Source: Prevotella sp. UBA4376 (GTDB taxonomy: Bacteria > Bacteroidota > Bacteroidia > Bacteroidales > Bacteroidaceae). Taken from it: a stretch of 41,399 nucleotides of DNA. The position numbers and the translations under genes are program-made. The stretch covers positions 1 through 41,399 of the forward strand of contig DGRY01000060.1 in NCBI GenBank assembly GCA_002391185.1, read 5' to 3'. Positions 25,644 through 32,823 of this stretch are shown in pieces. The notes under the pieces are model-generated. The model had not been told where the DNA came from. It saw nothing but the letters and a program-made list of their open reading frames with translations, and made no database searches. Every line of letters starts with the position of its first letter. The stretch's first letter is position 1.

Positions 25644-27152
25644 TTATTCTATTTCTTCATCAAGGTCGATATTCTCTTCCCTATCTTTCCACGAGTCTAT
25701 ACCTGTAGAAAAAACTATTGGGTCTGCCCAATCTTCTGAGCTTACGTCAAACGACATCCCTTTGCGAGTTAACGTGATGTTAAGCGTATAGGCTTTACCA
25801 GCTCTAACCTTACTCATTGCATATGATGCCGTAACAGTTTGGTCATTACTGAAATAACCTCCTGTTGTAACAAGACGCGGATCAACTGTTGTTGTGTTAT
25901 ATACAACAGTAATCGTTATCAGAGTATTTGTAACAGCATCGTCGGTATTGGGAATAACCGTGTAATAGGCGTCCTGCCCAATATTGTCATTAAGCTTAGT
26001 CTTGAGCAAAGGCTTGGTTACTCCACTACGTACACCACCCAATCCGCCATTAAAAACAGTTGTCCATAGGTCAGGATTAGCCCCATAGTCAACATATGCT
26101 ATATCTTTTGAAATATCGGCTTCGTAGCTGATCATTTCCTCCGACATCAATTCATCAGGATCATCATACACATAACTGTCAGTCTCCCAATTAGGCTGAT
26201 TGTAATATATGTTGTTAAGGTTTAGCACCGCTTCACGAGGCAAGCGCATCCTTACTTTTACACTTTTAAGGGTTATCATGGTCTTTCCACTCCCTGCATC
26301 CTGATCAAAATCGCCAGTTATAGTTGCATTAAAACGACTAAGAGCATGCTTAAACTTGAACATCACGTTCTGATTGGTTTTCTGCTTAGAGAAATTCATG
26401 TTTGGATAACCACCTCGCAAAGAAATCACATCTTCGTTGGCATCTGTATAACTTCCGTCAGAAGGGCACACTCCCCATAACAAATCTATTGACTCTGTAA
26501 CTATTTGAGGCACGCGATAACATATCTTAGGATCTGTTTGCGAATTATTTGCTGTAATACTCATGATACCATCAGTATTACCTGTGCTTATTTTCCCTCC
26601 AGAAGTTTCTCCCCTGAGCATACTCTTTTTGCAATAAGGGGCATAAGCAAAGAAAGTTACCTTGTCCTTCTCAGAACTTCCAGAGTTATCTCCCACTTCA
26701 TTAGGCCAAAACTTCACAGGCTCATACAACCATAAAGGAGTCTGCCCTGCCGAATTTTTCTCCATATCATCACCATTCCAATACATTCCCGTATTCCACA
26801 TAAAGTTAGGTTTGTATTGCCCAGATACATAATCGTTGTTATTGGTGTAGTAAGCAAACACGCCAAAGCCCGCTTCCCTTAGTTTTACGATATTGTCTAT
26901 ACTTCCATAGAACAAATCGTTGTCTTGATAAGGGTTGTTGTTAATACTATTTCCCGCGCGCGAAGAAAAAAAATTATCTGGTGATTTCATGGTACGCCCA
27001 ACATTGTTCTTCTCCACATAGGTATCAAACGATAGAACCTGACTTTGAGAAGTTTCAGGCTCTACCAATACGTCACTCATTACACCTTCACATGAAGAAA
27101 GGACTATAATTGGTAAAAAATATATCAATAATTTATACTTACTCACTAACAT
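25644..27152 (-). CDS. Fimbrillin-family (Mfa-like) lipoprotein, first gene of operon
   Basis: I take the ATG at 27152 (MLVSKYKLLIYFLPIIVLSS, then Cys21 as lipidated residue), 502 residues; the longer frame starts with TTG at 27182. The fimbrillin landmarks are FGVFAYYTNNNDY, WLYEPVKFWPNEVG...VTFFAYAPYC, SIDLLWGVCPSDGS, NVMFKFKHALSRFNATITGDF and, near the end, KVRAGKAYTLNITLTRKGMSFDVSSEDWADP. A candidate processing Arg is at 65 (FSSRAGNS). As the promoter-proximal gene it may be the most abundant subunit, that is the shaft; this is inference. The tail is acidic (NIDLDEEIE). Confidence 0.85.
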   Translation of the reverse strand: MLVSKYKLLIYFLPIIVLSSCEGVMSDVLVEPETSQSQVLSFDTYVEKNNVGRTMKSPDNFFSSRAGNSINNNPYQDNDLFYGSIDNIVKLREAGFGVFAYYTNNNDYVSGQYKPNFMWNTGMYWNGDDMEKNSAGQTPLWLYEPVKFWPNEVGDNSGSSEKDKVTFFAYAPYCKKSMLRGETSGGKISTGNTDGIMSITANNSQTDPKICYRVPQIVTESIDLLWGVCPSDGSYTDANEDVISLRGGYPNMNFSKQKTNQNVMFKFKHALSRFNATITGDFDQDAGSGKTMITLKSVKVRMRLPREAVLNLNNIYYNQPNWETDSYVYDDPDELMSEEMISYEADISKDIAYVDYGANPDLWTTVFNGGLGGVRSGVTKPLLKTKLNDNIGQDAYYTVIPNTDDAVTNTLITITVVYNTTTVDPRLVTTGGYFSNDQTVTASYAMSKVRAGKAYTLNITLTRKGMSFDVSSEDWADPIVFSTGIDSWKDREENIDLDEEIE

Positions 27153-27189
27153 TAATAATGCGGATAAGCCACTACAAGTCAATTATAAT

Positions 27190-27221
27190 GCAAATATACG
27201 TATTTATTCCGAATAACCAAA
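27190..27221 (-). promoter_or_regulatory. Promoter of the fimbrial operon
   Basis: On the minus strand TATATTTGC (27190-27198) is a full -7 match and TTTG (27218-27221) a full -33 match, 19 bases apart. The expected leader to the ATG at 27152 is about 30 bases. Between here and the array at 27344 I see only AT-rich DNA. Confidence 0.75.
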
Positions 27222-27343
27222 ATAATAAAATTAAAATATTACATATTCCTGCATCAAATTTAAGCCATTCAACCATATCTATCCTGGAAAAATCTAAATC
27301 GGAACTATAAAATTGCAAAACATAAAGTTTTTTTTAATTATCC

Positions 27344-27387
27344 ACTTTCGAGATTCCTTTTGGATGCTCATAGGATGCCTTCGAGAT
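27344..27387. repeat. Four tandem 11-bp units
   Basis: On the minus strand the units are ATCTCGAAGGC, ATCCTATGAGC, ATCCAAAAGGA and ATCTCGAAAGT, four times exactly 11 bp, each starting with ATC. The outer two share ATCTCGAA with the array at 1-33. The array lies between the fimbrial promoter and the candidate RNA terminator, where no gene is visible. Confidence 0.6.
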
Positions 27388-27556
27388 GAAGCAACTACAT
27401 TTTGTAAAACATTATTCATTTCATCAGCTTTCTACTCTTAATTCACATTTAACTTTTTCTCATAATCATTTATCTTTTAGCATTTAGAATCTCCCCCATG
27501 CATTTGCTTTTTATCAAAAGGCAAAGAGGAATGAAGCGAGTTTTCTTTTAGGGCAT

Positions 27557-27588
27557 AAAAAAACTGCAGAATATCACTACTCTACAGT
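27557..27588 (-). terminator. Rho-independent terminator of the candidate RNA
   Basis: On the minus strand ACTGTAGA (27588-27581) pairs with TCTGCAGT (27570-27563) over eight positions with one U-G wobble and a ten-base loop. Seven T follow (complement of 27557-27563, first one shared with the stem). No ORF ends just before it. Confidence 0.8.
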
Positions 27589-27812
27589 CCTTTTATCTTG
27601 TGAAATTCTATTTTCAAAAGAGTGTGCGACGACTCGCACGTTTTGTTATCCAATCCTTAACAATCTTGTATTTACCTTAAACTAAAACCTATTTCCTAAA
27701 CAATCTTAAAACCTAATAACTAAAAACCTAAATCTATTATTACTACTAACCTAAACAATCATTTTTATAATAAATCATGAACGGAGACTTAAAATCATTT
27801 ACCGTTCTGATT
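27557..27812 (-). ncRNA. Candidate structured small RNA, about 256 nt
   Basis: A full promoter (27819-27851) and a strong terminator (27557-27588) bracket a unit with no ORF beyond a few codons. The predicted RNA begins with a hairpin: AATCA+GAACGG (27812-27802) pairs with CCGTTC+TGATT (27784-27773) with one bulged base. The middle is AU-rich and apparently unpaired, with three copies of GATTGTTTAGG or GATTGTTAAGG (minus strand; 27750-27760, 27695-27705, 27655-27665) and further TAGGTTT-like words. A GTGCGA/TCGCAC stem with a four-base loop (27624-27639) precedes the terminator. I do not recognise a known family; it does not look like 6S, tmRNA, SRP or RNase P RNA. It could instead be a terminated leader of the fimbrial operon, whose start lies 400 bases downstream. 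Confidence 0.6.
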
Positions 27813-27818
27813 ACGTTT

Positions 27819-27851
27819 GCAAAGGTATGAATAAATTTCTGTGTGCGCAAA
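27819..27851 (-). promoter_or_regulatory. Promoter of the candidate small RNA
   Basis: On the minus strand TACCTTTGC (27819-27827) is a full -7 match and TTTG (27848-27851) a full -33 match with a 20-base spacer. The -33 element is part of TTTGCGCA, the same word that forms the arms of the inverted repeat at the susC promoter. Confidence 0.75.
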
Positions 27852-27881
27852 CAATTACGATTTATTTAATGTATTTTTAGT

Positions 27882-27921
27882 AAAAACTTGATTTAAATCA
27901 TGTTTTTGTGTGCGCACACAA
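27882..27921. promoter_or_regulatory. Two abutting palindromes upstream of the small-RNA promoter
   Basis: Positions 27882-27907 form a 26-bp palindrome with arms AAAAAC and GTTTTT around TGATTTAAATCA and one mismatched pair. Positions 27906-27921 form a perfect 16-bp palindrome, TTGTGTGCGCACACAA. The first could act as an A-run/T-run terminator for the HU-LysM gene that ends at 27939; the second has no room for a loop and looks more like a protein site. Confidence 0.5.
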
Positions 27922-27938
27922 CACATTTTAAGAGTTGT

Positions 27939-29426
27939 TTACTTCTTCTTAAGTTTTAGCTCTGGAATCTTAACCACCTGACCCTCTTTGAAGGAACTTG
28001 AACCATTTACAGCTTCAAGATAGCACTCCATACCTGGTCCAAGATAGGTGCGAGAAATGCTTGATAGCGTTTGTCCAGGCTTAACCTTAACTATATGAGA
28101 AACACCAACTATCTTATAAGCTCCCGTACGTACGCGGGCATCATAGTTGTTTGCGACAGCATACTTATCGTGCTCTCCAACAAGAGATTCCTTCACATCA
28201 TTCACCTTTTGCTTACCGCTGTTGATTCCCTTTTGAGTTGCTCGTTTCAAAGCTGCAGCCTTGATCTTTGCCTTCTCAAGAAGCGAGAGTTTCTCTGGTC
28301 GTTCGCTAATCGGCTCCTCTGAAACAACCTTTGTCTTTGGTGCATGTTGTTTTGTTTCCTGAGCAGCGGTTCTTTGCTTTGCAGCTTCGGCAGCAGCAGC
28401 CTTGCGTGCCTTCTCCTCGGCAGCTTTCTGAGCCTTAGCTTGCTCGGCAAGAATCTCATTAGTATTTACATTATCAGCATTATCATTCGATTCTTCTCCA
28501 AGAGTGTCAAGTTGAGCCGTTGATTTGATTGCCTGTTTGTTTGAATTCATCTGAATAATCAAACTATCAAGTCGCTCATTACTTCTATTAAGTTCACCTA
28601 CAAGGTGATAAATAGCGAAGCCTCCGCCCAAAAGAATAAATATAATTATTGAGAAAAGAACAGGAACAAGGTATGAACGCTTCTCCTGTTTCTCATCAGA
28701 AGCTTTTGCATCTACCCTATCAACCACACGAACTAAGGAATCAACTTTTGCTTCCTCCTTAATCTCCTTATCAACAACAGGCTCAGCAACTGGCTGGAAA
28801 TTCTGTTCTACAGAAGTATCTACAACTGGTACCTCAACAGATTTTGAAGATTGTTCATCTGCTGTTTCTGCAACCGCTTCAACAACAGTTTTTAAAGACT
28901 GTTCATCAGCCGACCCCAAAATAGGTTTAGCAGCCTGCTCATCAACTTGCTCTTCAGCAGAATCAACAACAACCTCCTTAGTTGGTTTATCTTCTACAAC
29001 AGAAGGTTGCGCTTCACCCTTTACAGTTTTATCATCCACAGAAACAGCCTCATACTTTTCATCAACAGATGCATCTCCCACACCCACCGACTCTTCTAGT
29101 TTCGAGATATCAGCATCATCCTCTATATTTACCGTTTCAAACTGAGCAAAAGGAGCATTAACAATATCTCGCATAGTTGCATCTGGAGTAAAAGAGATTT
29201 TGTCGTGACCATCAAGAACTATACGTTCGCCAGTGTTCACATTTACGCTTTCACGAGCGCTTACGCTTGTTACCTTAAACGTACCAAGTCCCTTGATTTT
29301 CACCTGCTTATCAGTACGCAAGCCCTCGTTCAAAACATCTACCAATATAGATGCAAACTCTTCTGCATCACTCACTTTAAGACCATATCTGGAGAGGCTA
29401 CGTGAAAGTTCCTTTAAACTACTCAT
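27939..29426 (-). CDS. HU-domain protein fused to a transmembrane segment and LysM
   Basis: This 495-residue protein has three clear parts. Residues 1-95 form an HU/IHF-type DNA-binding domain (VKIKGLGTFKVTSVSARESVNVNTGERI). Residues about 105-230 are an acidic linker with degenerate repeats around DEQS-K (SADEQSLK, TADEQSSK). Residues 252-275 are one hydrophobic helix preceded by KQEKR, placing the N-terminus inside by the positive-inside rule. After an Ala/Lys/Glu-rich coil (about 325-400), residues 443-489 form a LysM domain (HIVKVKPGQTLSSISRTYLG...EGQVVKIPEL). The protein should sit in the inner membrane with DNA bound inside and peptidoglycan outside. HU proteins with membrane and SPOR or LysM extensions are known in Bacteroidetes, but function is poorly defined. 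It overlaps the short HU gene by eight bases, so the two could form mixed dimers. Confidence 0.88.
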   Translation of the reverse strand: MSSLKELSRSLSRYGLKVSDAEEFASILVDVLNEGLRTDKQVKIKGLGTFKVTSVSARESVNVNTGERIVLDGHDKISFTPDATMRDIVNAPFAQFETVNIEDDADISKLEESVGVGDASVDEKYEAVSVDDKTVKGEAQPSVVEDKPTKEVVVDSAEEQVDEQAAKPILGSADEQSLKTVVEAVAETADEQSSKSVEVPVVDTSVEQNFQPVAEPVVDKEIKEEAKVDSLVRVVDRVDAKASDEKQEKRSYLVPVLFSIIIFILLGGGFAIYHLVGELNRSNERLDSLIIQMNSNKQAIKSTAQLDTLGEESNDNADNVNTNEILAEQAKAQKAAEEKARKAAAAEAAKQRTAAQETKQHAPKTKVVSEEPISERPEKLSLLEKAKIKAAALKRATQKGINSGKQKVNDVKESLVGEHDKYAVANNYDARVRTGAYKIVGVSHIVKVKPGQTLSSISRTYLGPGMECYLEAVNGSSSFKEGQVVKIPELKLKKK

Positions 29427-29709
29427 CGCTACCTCCTTTCTTTATCTGCGCCTTTAACGAAGCAACAGGTTTGAAATTAAGCACAAGCTTTGGTGGTACA
29501 AGCTGCCGTTTTCCTGTTCCTGGATTAACGACAACTCGCTCCATTCGTTTCTTCACTTCGAAAGAACCGAATCCGGATATTTGAACCCCATCACCATTCT
29601 GGAACTCATCTGCCATACTATCAATGAGAGTTTTCACCAACTTTTGCGTATCGGCCTGAGTGTATCCACTTCGTTGTGAGAGTTCAGCAATAAACTCCTT
29701 GTTGTTCAT
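29419..29709 (-). CDS. HU-family DNA-binding protein
   Basis: This 96-residue protein has the full HU/IHF fold: the N-terminal helices (FIAELSQRSGYTQADTQKLVKTLIDSM), GVQISGFGSFEVKKR, and the DNA-wedging beta-arm tip at VVNPGTGKRQLVPP. Proteins of this class bend DNA as dimers and organise the nucleoid. Its stop codon overlaps the start of the membrane-anchored HU-LysM gene, so the two are translationally linked. It lies 79 bases after rimO, with a 4 x 11-bp repeat in the gap. Confidence 0.93.
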   Translation of the reverse strand: MNNKEFIAELSQRSGYTQADTQKLVKTLIDSMADEFQNGDGVQISGFGSFEVKKRMERVVVNPGTGKRQLVPPKLVLNFKPVASLKAQIKKGGSDE

Positions 29710-29745
29710 ATTTCAATTTTTATTTATATAAATTATGGAGTAATA

Positions 29746-29789
29746 TACCTCTATAATTCCCCTATATTCCGTCTATAATCCGTCTATAT
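29746..29789. repeat. Four tandem 11-bp units between rimO and the HU gene
   Basis: On the minus strand the units are ATATAGACGGA, TTATAGACGGA, ATATAGGGGAA and TTATAGAGGTA, exactly 4 x 11 bp. The array ends on the first base of the rimO stop codon and lies just upstream of the HU start. The length (44 bp) and period equal those of the array at 27344-27387, though the unit differs. Confidence 0.65.
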
Positions 29790-31105
29790 CAACAAACAGA
29801 GCCATAGAGATCAAAATCGTCACTATTTTTGATGTTAACCTGATAGAATTCTCCTACCTTAAGTTCGCCTTCAGCAACAGGAATAAGAACCTCAGGATCA
29901 ACCTCTGGCGAGCAAAACTCTGTGCGACCTACATAGTATTCGCCTTCCTTGCGATCAATAATCACCTTCATAGTGTTTCCTACCTTTTGAGCCTGCACTT
30001 GAGCAGAAATTTCCTGCTGCAAATCCATAAGTTCATCAAGTCGCTGCTGCTTAACATCCTCGGGCACATCATCCTCATAGTGTTTAGCACTATAAGTGCC
30101 CTCTTCTTCTGAATAAGCAAAAGCCCCCATACGGTCGAAACGAGCCTCTCGAACAAAATCCATCAGCTCGTTGAAATCCCCTTCTGTTTCACCAGGGAAA
30201 CCCACCATCAACGTGGTACGGATACATATTCCCGGCACACGCTCACGAATAGCTTTTAGTAGGTCTATCGTTTCTTGCTTACTTACATGACGATGCATCC
30301 TGCTTAACATATGGTCAGAAATGTGCTGAAGAGCAATATCAAGATAATTGCACACATTGGGTTTCTGACGCATCACATCAAGCAAATCCATAGGGAACTG
30401 GTTTGGATAAGCGTAGTGAAGACGAATCCATTCCACACCTGGTATATCTGCCATACGACTGATAAGTTCTGTTATATGATGCTTTCCATCAATATCCACA
30501 CCATAATATGTGAGTTCCTGAGCAATAACCTGAAACTCCTTTACTCCCTCAGCAACAAGTTCGCGCACCTCATCAAGAATTTCATCCATAGGACGAGAAA
30601 TATGCTTACCTGTTATAATAGGTATTGCACAATATGCACAATGACGATCACACCCTTCAGCAATCTTTACATAAGCATAATGCTTAGGAGTGGTTACAGC
30701 TCGTTGCAAACGCTTTGCTGTATGACCGTCAGGATTGAAACCTTCAGCCGGTCCAAGGTCAGAAAGCAGTTGAGTATAATTAAATTTTCCATAGAATTTA
30801 TCAACCTCTGGTATGCTCTCTTCAAGCTCATCCTTATAACGCTGAGAAAGGCAACCCATCACATAAACACGATTAAGGCGACCTTCTTTCTTTGCTTCAA
30901 CAAATTCAAGTATCGTATTGATACTCTCCTCTTTAGCTGTTTCTATAAAACCGCACGTATTTATAACAACAATCTCTCCTTCAGGATTCTCGCTGTCATG
31001 TACACACACGTATCCTTGGTTTTCAAACTTACGCATGAGCTGTTCAGAATCAACAAGATTCTTCGAACAACCCATGGTTATAATATCAATCTGATTCTTT
31101 TTCAT
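29789..31105 (-). CDS. rimO: Ribosomal protein S12 methylthiotransferase RimO
   Basis: At 438 residues this is the usual size of RimO, the radical SAM enzyme that adds a methylthio group to an aspartate of ribosomal protein S12. The N-terminal domain carries the three cluster cysteines (Cys13 in MGCSKNLVDSE, Cys51 in NTCGFI, Cys85 in MGCLSQRY). The radical SAM motif is C152-x3-C156-x2-C159 in EGCDRHCAYCAIP. The C-terminal about 65 residues form the TRAM domain. MGCSKNLVDSE separates it from MiaB, which has a different N-terminal motif. Its start overlaps the end of ftsY by 20 bases, so the two genes are one transcription unit. Confidence 0.97.
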   Translation of the reverse strand: MKKNQIDIITMGCSKNLVDSEQLMRKFENQGYVCVHDSENPEGEIVVINTCGFIETAKEESINTILEFVEAKKEGRLNRVYVMGCLSQRYKDELEESIPEVDKFYGKFNYTQLLSDLGPAEGFNPDGHTAKRLQRAVTTPKHYAYVKIAEGCDRHCAYCAIPIITGKHISRPMDEILDEVRELVAEGVKEFQVIAQELTYYGVDIDGKHHITELISRMADIPGVEWIRLHYAYPNQFPMDLLDVMRQKPNVCNYLDIALQHISDHMLSRMHRHVSKQETIDLLKAIRERVPGICIRTTLMVGFPGETEGDFNELMDFVREARFDRMGAFAYSEEEGTYSAKHYEDDVPEDVKQQRLDELMDLQQEISAQVQAQKVGNTMKVIIDRKEGEYYVGRTEFCSPEVDPEVLIPVAEGELKVGEFYQVNIKNSDDFDLYGSVC

Positions 31106-32051
31106 TAAACAAGCTGTCTACGAATTCACGTCGGTTAAAGAGCTGCAAATCTTCCATCTGCTCACCCAAGCCAATATACTTTACAGGAACCTTGAGCTGA
31201 TCGCTAATACCTATAACAACACCACCCTTGGCAGTACCGTCAAGTTTTGTAATTGCAAGCGAAGTGATATTGGTAACTGCAGAGAATTGTTTTGCCTGTT
31301 CAAAGGCATTCTGACCTGTAGAACCATCAAGAACAAGCATAACCTCATCAGGAGCCTCAGGAAGAATCTTCTTCATAACATCCTTGATCTTCTTGAGCTC
31401 ATTCATAAGACCCACCTTATTGTGCAGACGTCCTGCAGTATCTATAAGAACAACATCCGCACCATTAGCCTTAGCACTCTGAAGAGTATCAAAAGCCACA
31501 CTTGCTGGGTCGGCGCCCATCTGCTGCTTAACAACAGAAACCCCAACTCTTTCACCCCAAATGCTAATCTGTTCTACGGCAGCAGCACGGAAAGTGTCGG
31601 CAGCTCCAAGATACACCTTCTTGCCTGCCTTCTTAAACTGATAAGCAAGTTTACCAATAGTAGTTGTCTTGCCTACTCCATTCACACCTACAACAAGAAT
31701 CACATAAGGCTTATGATCAGAAGGTAAATCCCAATTATCATTATCATCTGTATTGTTCTCAGCCAACAGCGAAGCTATCTCATCACGAAGAATACCATTA
31801 AGTTCTGATGTAGAAACATACTTATCGCGAGCCACTCGCGCCTCAATACGCTCAATAATCTTCAAGGTTGTATCAACGCCCACATCACTTGTTATAAGCA
31901 CTTCCTCAAGATTATCAAGAACATCATCATCAACCTTGGTCTTGCCAGCTATAGCTCGAGACAACTTATCGAAGACACTCGACTTGGTTTTTTCCAAACC
32001 CTTGTCGAGCGTCTCTTTTTTCTTTTTGCTAAATAATCCAAATATACTCAT
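31086..32051 (-). CDS. ftsY: Signal recognition particle receptor FtsY
   Basis: This 321-residue protein is the SRP receptor GTPase, which docks translating ribosomes at the inner membrane. The NG domain is complete: P-loop GVNGVGKTTT (122-131), AADTFRAAA (150-158), DTAGR (204-208) and TKLDGTAKGG (268-277). The long acidic A domain of the E. coli protein is absent; a short Lys-rich N-terminus (FGLFSKKKKE) may help membrane contact. It overlaps rprY by one base (TAATG) and rimO by 20 bases. Confidence 0.97.
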   Translation of the reverse strand: MSIFGLFSKKKKETLDKGLEKTKSSVFDKLSRAIAGKTKVDDDVLDNLEEVLITSDVGVDTTLKIIERIEARVARDKYVSTSELNGILRDEIASLLAENNTDDNDNWDLPSDHKPYVILVVGVNGVGKTTTIGKLAYQFKKAGKKVYLGAADTFRAAAVEQISIWGERVGVSVVKQQMGADPASVAFDTLQSAKANGADVVLIDTAGRLHNKVGLMNELKKIKDVMKKILPEAPDEVMLVLDGSTGQNAFEQAKQFSAVTNITSLAITKLDGTAKGGVVIGISDQLKVPVKYIGLGEQMEDLQLFNRREFVDSLFNEKESD

Positions 32052-32752
32052 TATGCCTCTTCCTCAGGTGTAATAAGTTTGTAACCCTTACCATGAATAT
32101 TGATGATTTCAATCTGATCATCATCTTTCAGATGCTTACGCAACTTTGTGATATAAACATCCATAGAGCGGGCATTGAAATAGTTGTCATCAATCCAGAT
32201 AGTCTTCAAAGCGAAATCACGCTGAAGAATCTCATTGCGATGAGAACAAAGAAGAGCGAGCAACTCGTTTTCCTTTGTGGTGAGCTTAGTTTGCTTTTCA
32301 CCAATAACAAGAAGCTGTTTTTGAGTATCGAAAGTAAATTTACCGATGTTATAAAGAGTAGATTCCTTGTTCTTCTTACCACGAACACGGCGAAGAATAG
32401 CCTCAATACGGAACACAAGTTCCTCCATAGAGAAAGGCTTGGTGATGTAATCATCTGCACCAATCTTAAAACCTTCAAGGATATCGTCCTTCAAAGTCTT
32501 TGCTGTGAGGAAGATAATTGGAATTTCAGCATTAGCCTGACGAATTTCCTGAGCAAGAGTGAATCCGTCTTTCTTTGGCATCATCACATCAAGCACACAA
32601 ATATCATATTTATTCTTCATGAACTCCTTGTAACCAACTTCTCCATCAGGACAAAGTGTTGCAGAAAAGCCCTTAGCCTGCAGATACTCGCGAAGCAACA
32701 TACCTAAGTTTTCATCGTCTTCGCACAAAAGAATTTTAAGTTTTTCTTCCAT
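32051..32752 (-). CDS. rprY: OmpR-family response regulator (RprY-like)
   Basis: This 233-residue protein has a receiver domain (about 5-120) with acidic residues Glu11-Asp13, phospho-acceptor Asp55 (VLDVMMPKKDG), Thr83 and Lys105. A winged-helix DNA-binding domain covers about 135-229 (LTTKENELLALLCSHRNEILQRD... VYITKLRKHLKDD...IINIHGKGYKL). It lies 71 bases after a histidine kinase and matches the RprX/RprY pair known from Bacteroides and Porphyromonas. The symbol rests on this similarity and order. Targets cannot be read here, but a palindromic candidate site lies in the promoter of the kinase gene. Confidence 0.88.
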   Translation of the reverse strand: MEEKLKILLCEDDENLGMLLREYLQAKGFSATLCPDGEVGYKEFMKNKYDICVLDVMMPKKDGFTLAQEIRQANAEIPIIFLTAKTLKDDILEGFKIGADDYITKPFSMEELVFRIEAILRRVRGKKNKESTLYNIGKFTFDTQKQLLVIGEKQTKLTTKENELLALLCSHRNEILQRDFALKTIWIDDNYFNARSMDVYITKLRKHLKDDDQIEIINIHGKGYKLITPEEEA

Positions 32753-32823
32753 AATCGTAGGGTTTTTATGATTAATACTTCTTATTCTAAATTATATTAT
32801 TTGTTCTCTTATTCTAATCACCC

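Noticed and set aside
27153..27182. TTG-initiated N-terminal extension of the first fimbrillin gene
   Set aside because: The ATG at 27152 directly precedes a standard lipoprotein signal, and the extension would reach back to within about 8 bases of the -7 box.
30311..31108. 265-codon plus-strand frame inside rimO
   Set aside because: Long but fully antisense to rimO; the His/Ile/Thr-rich translation has no recognisable domain.
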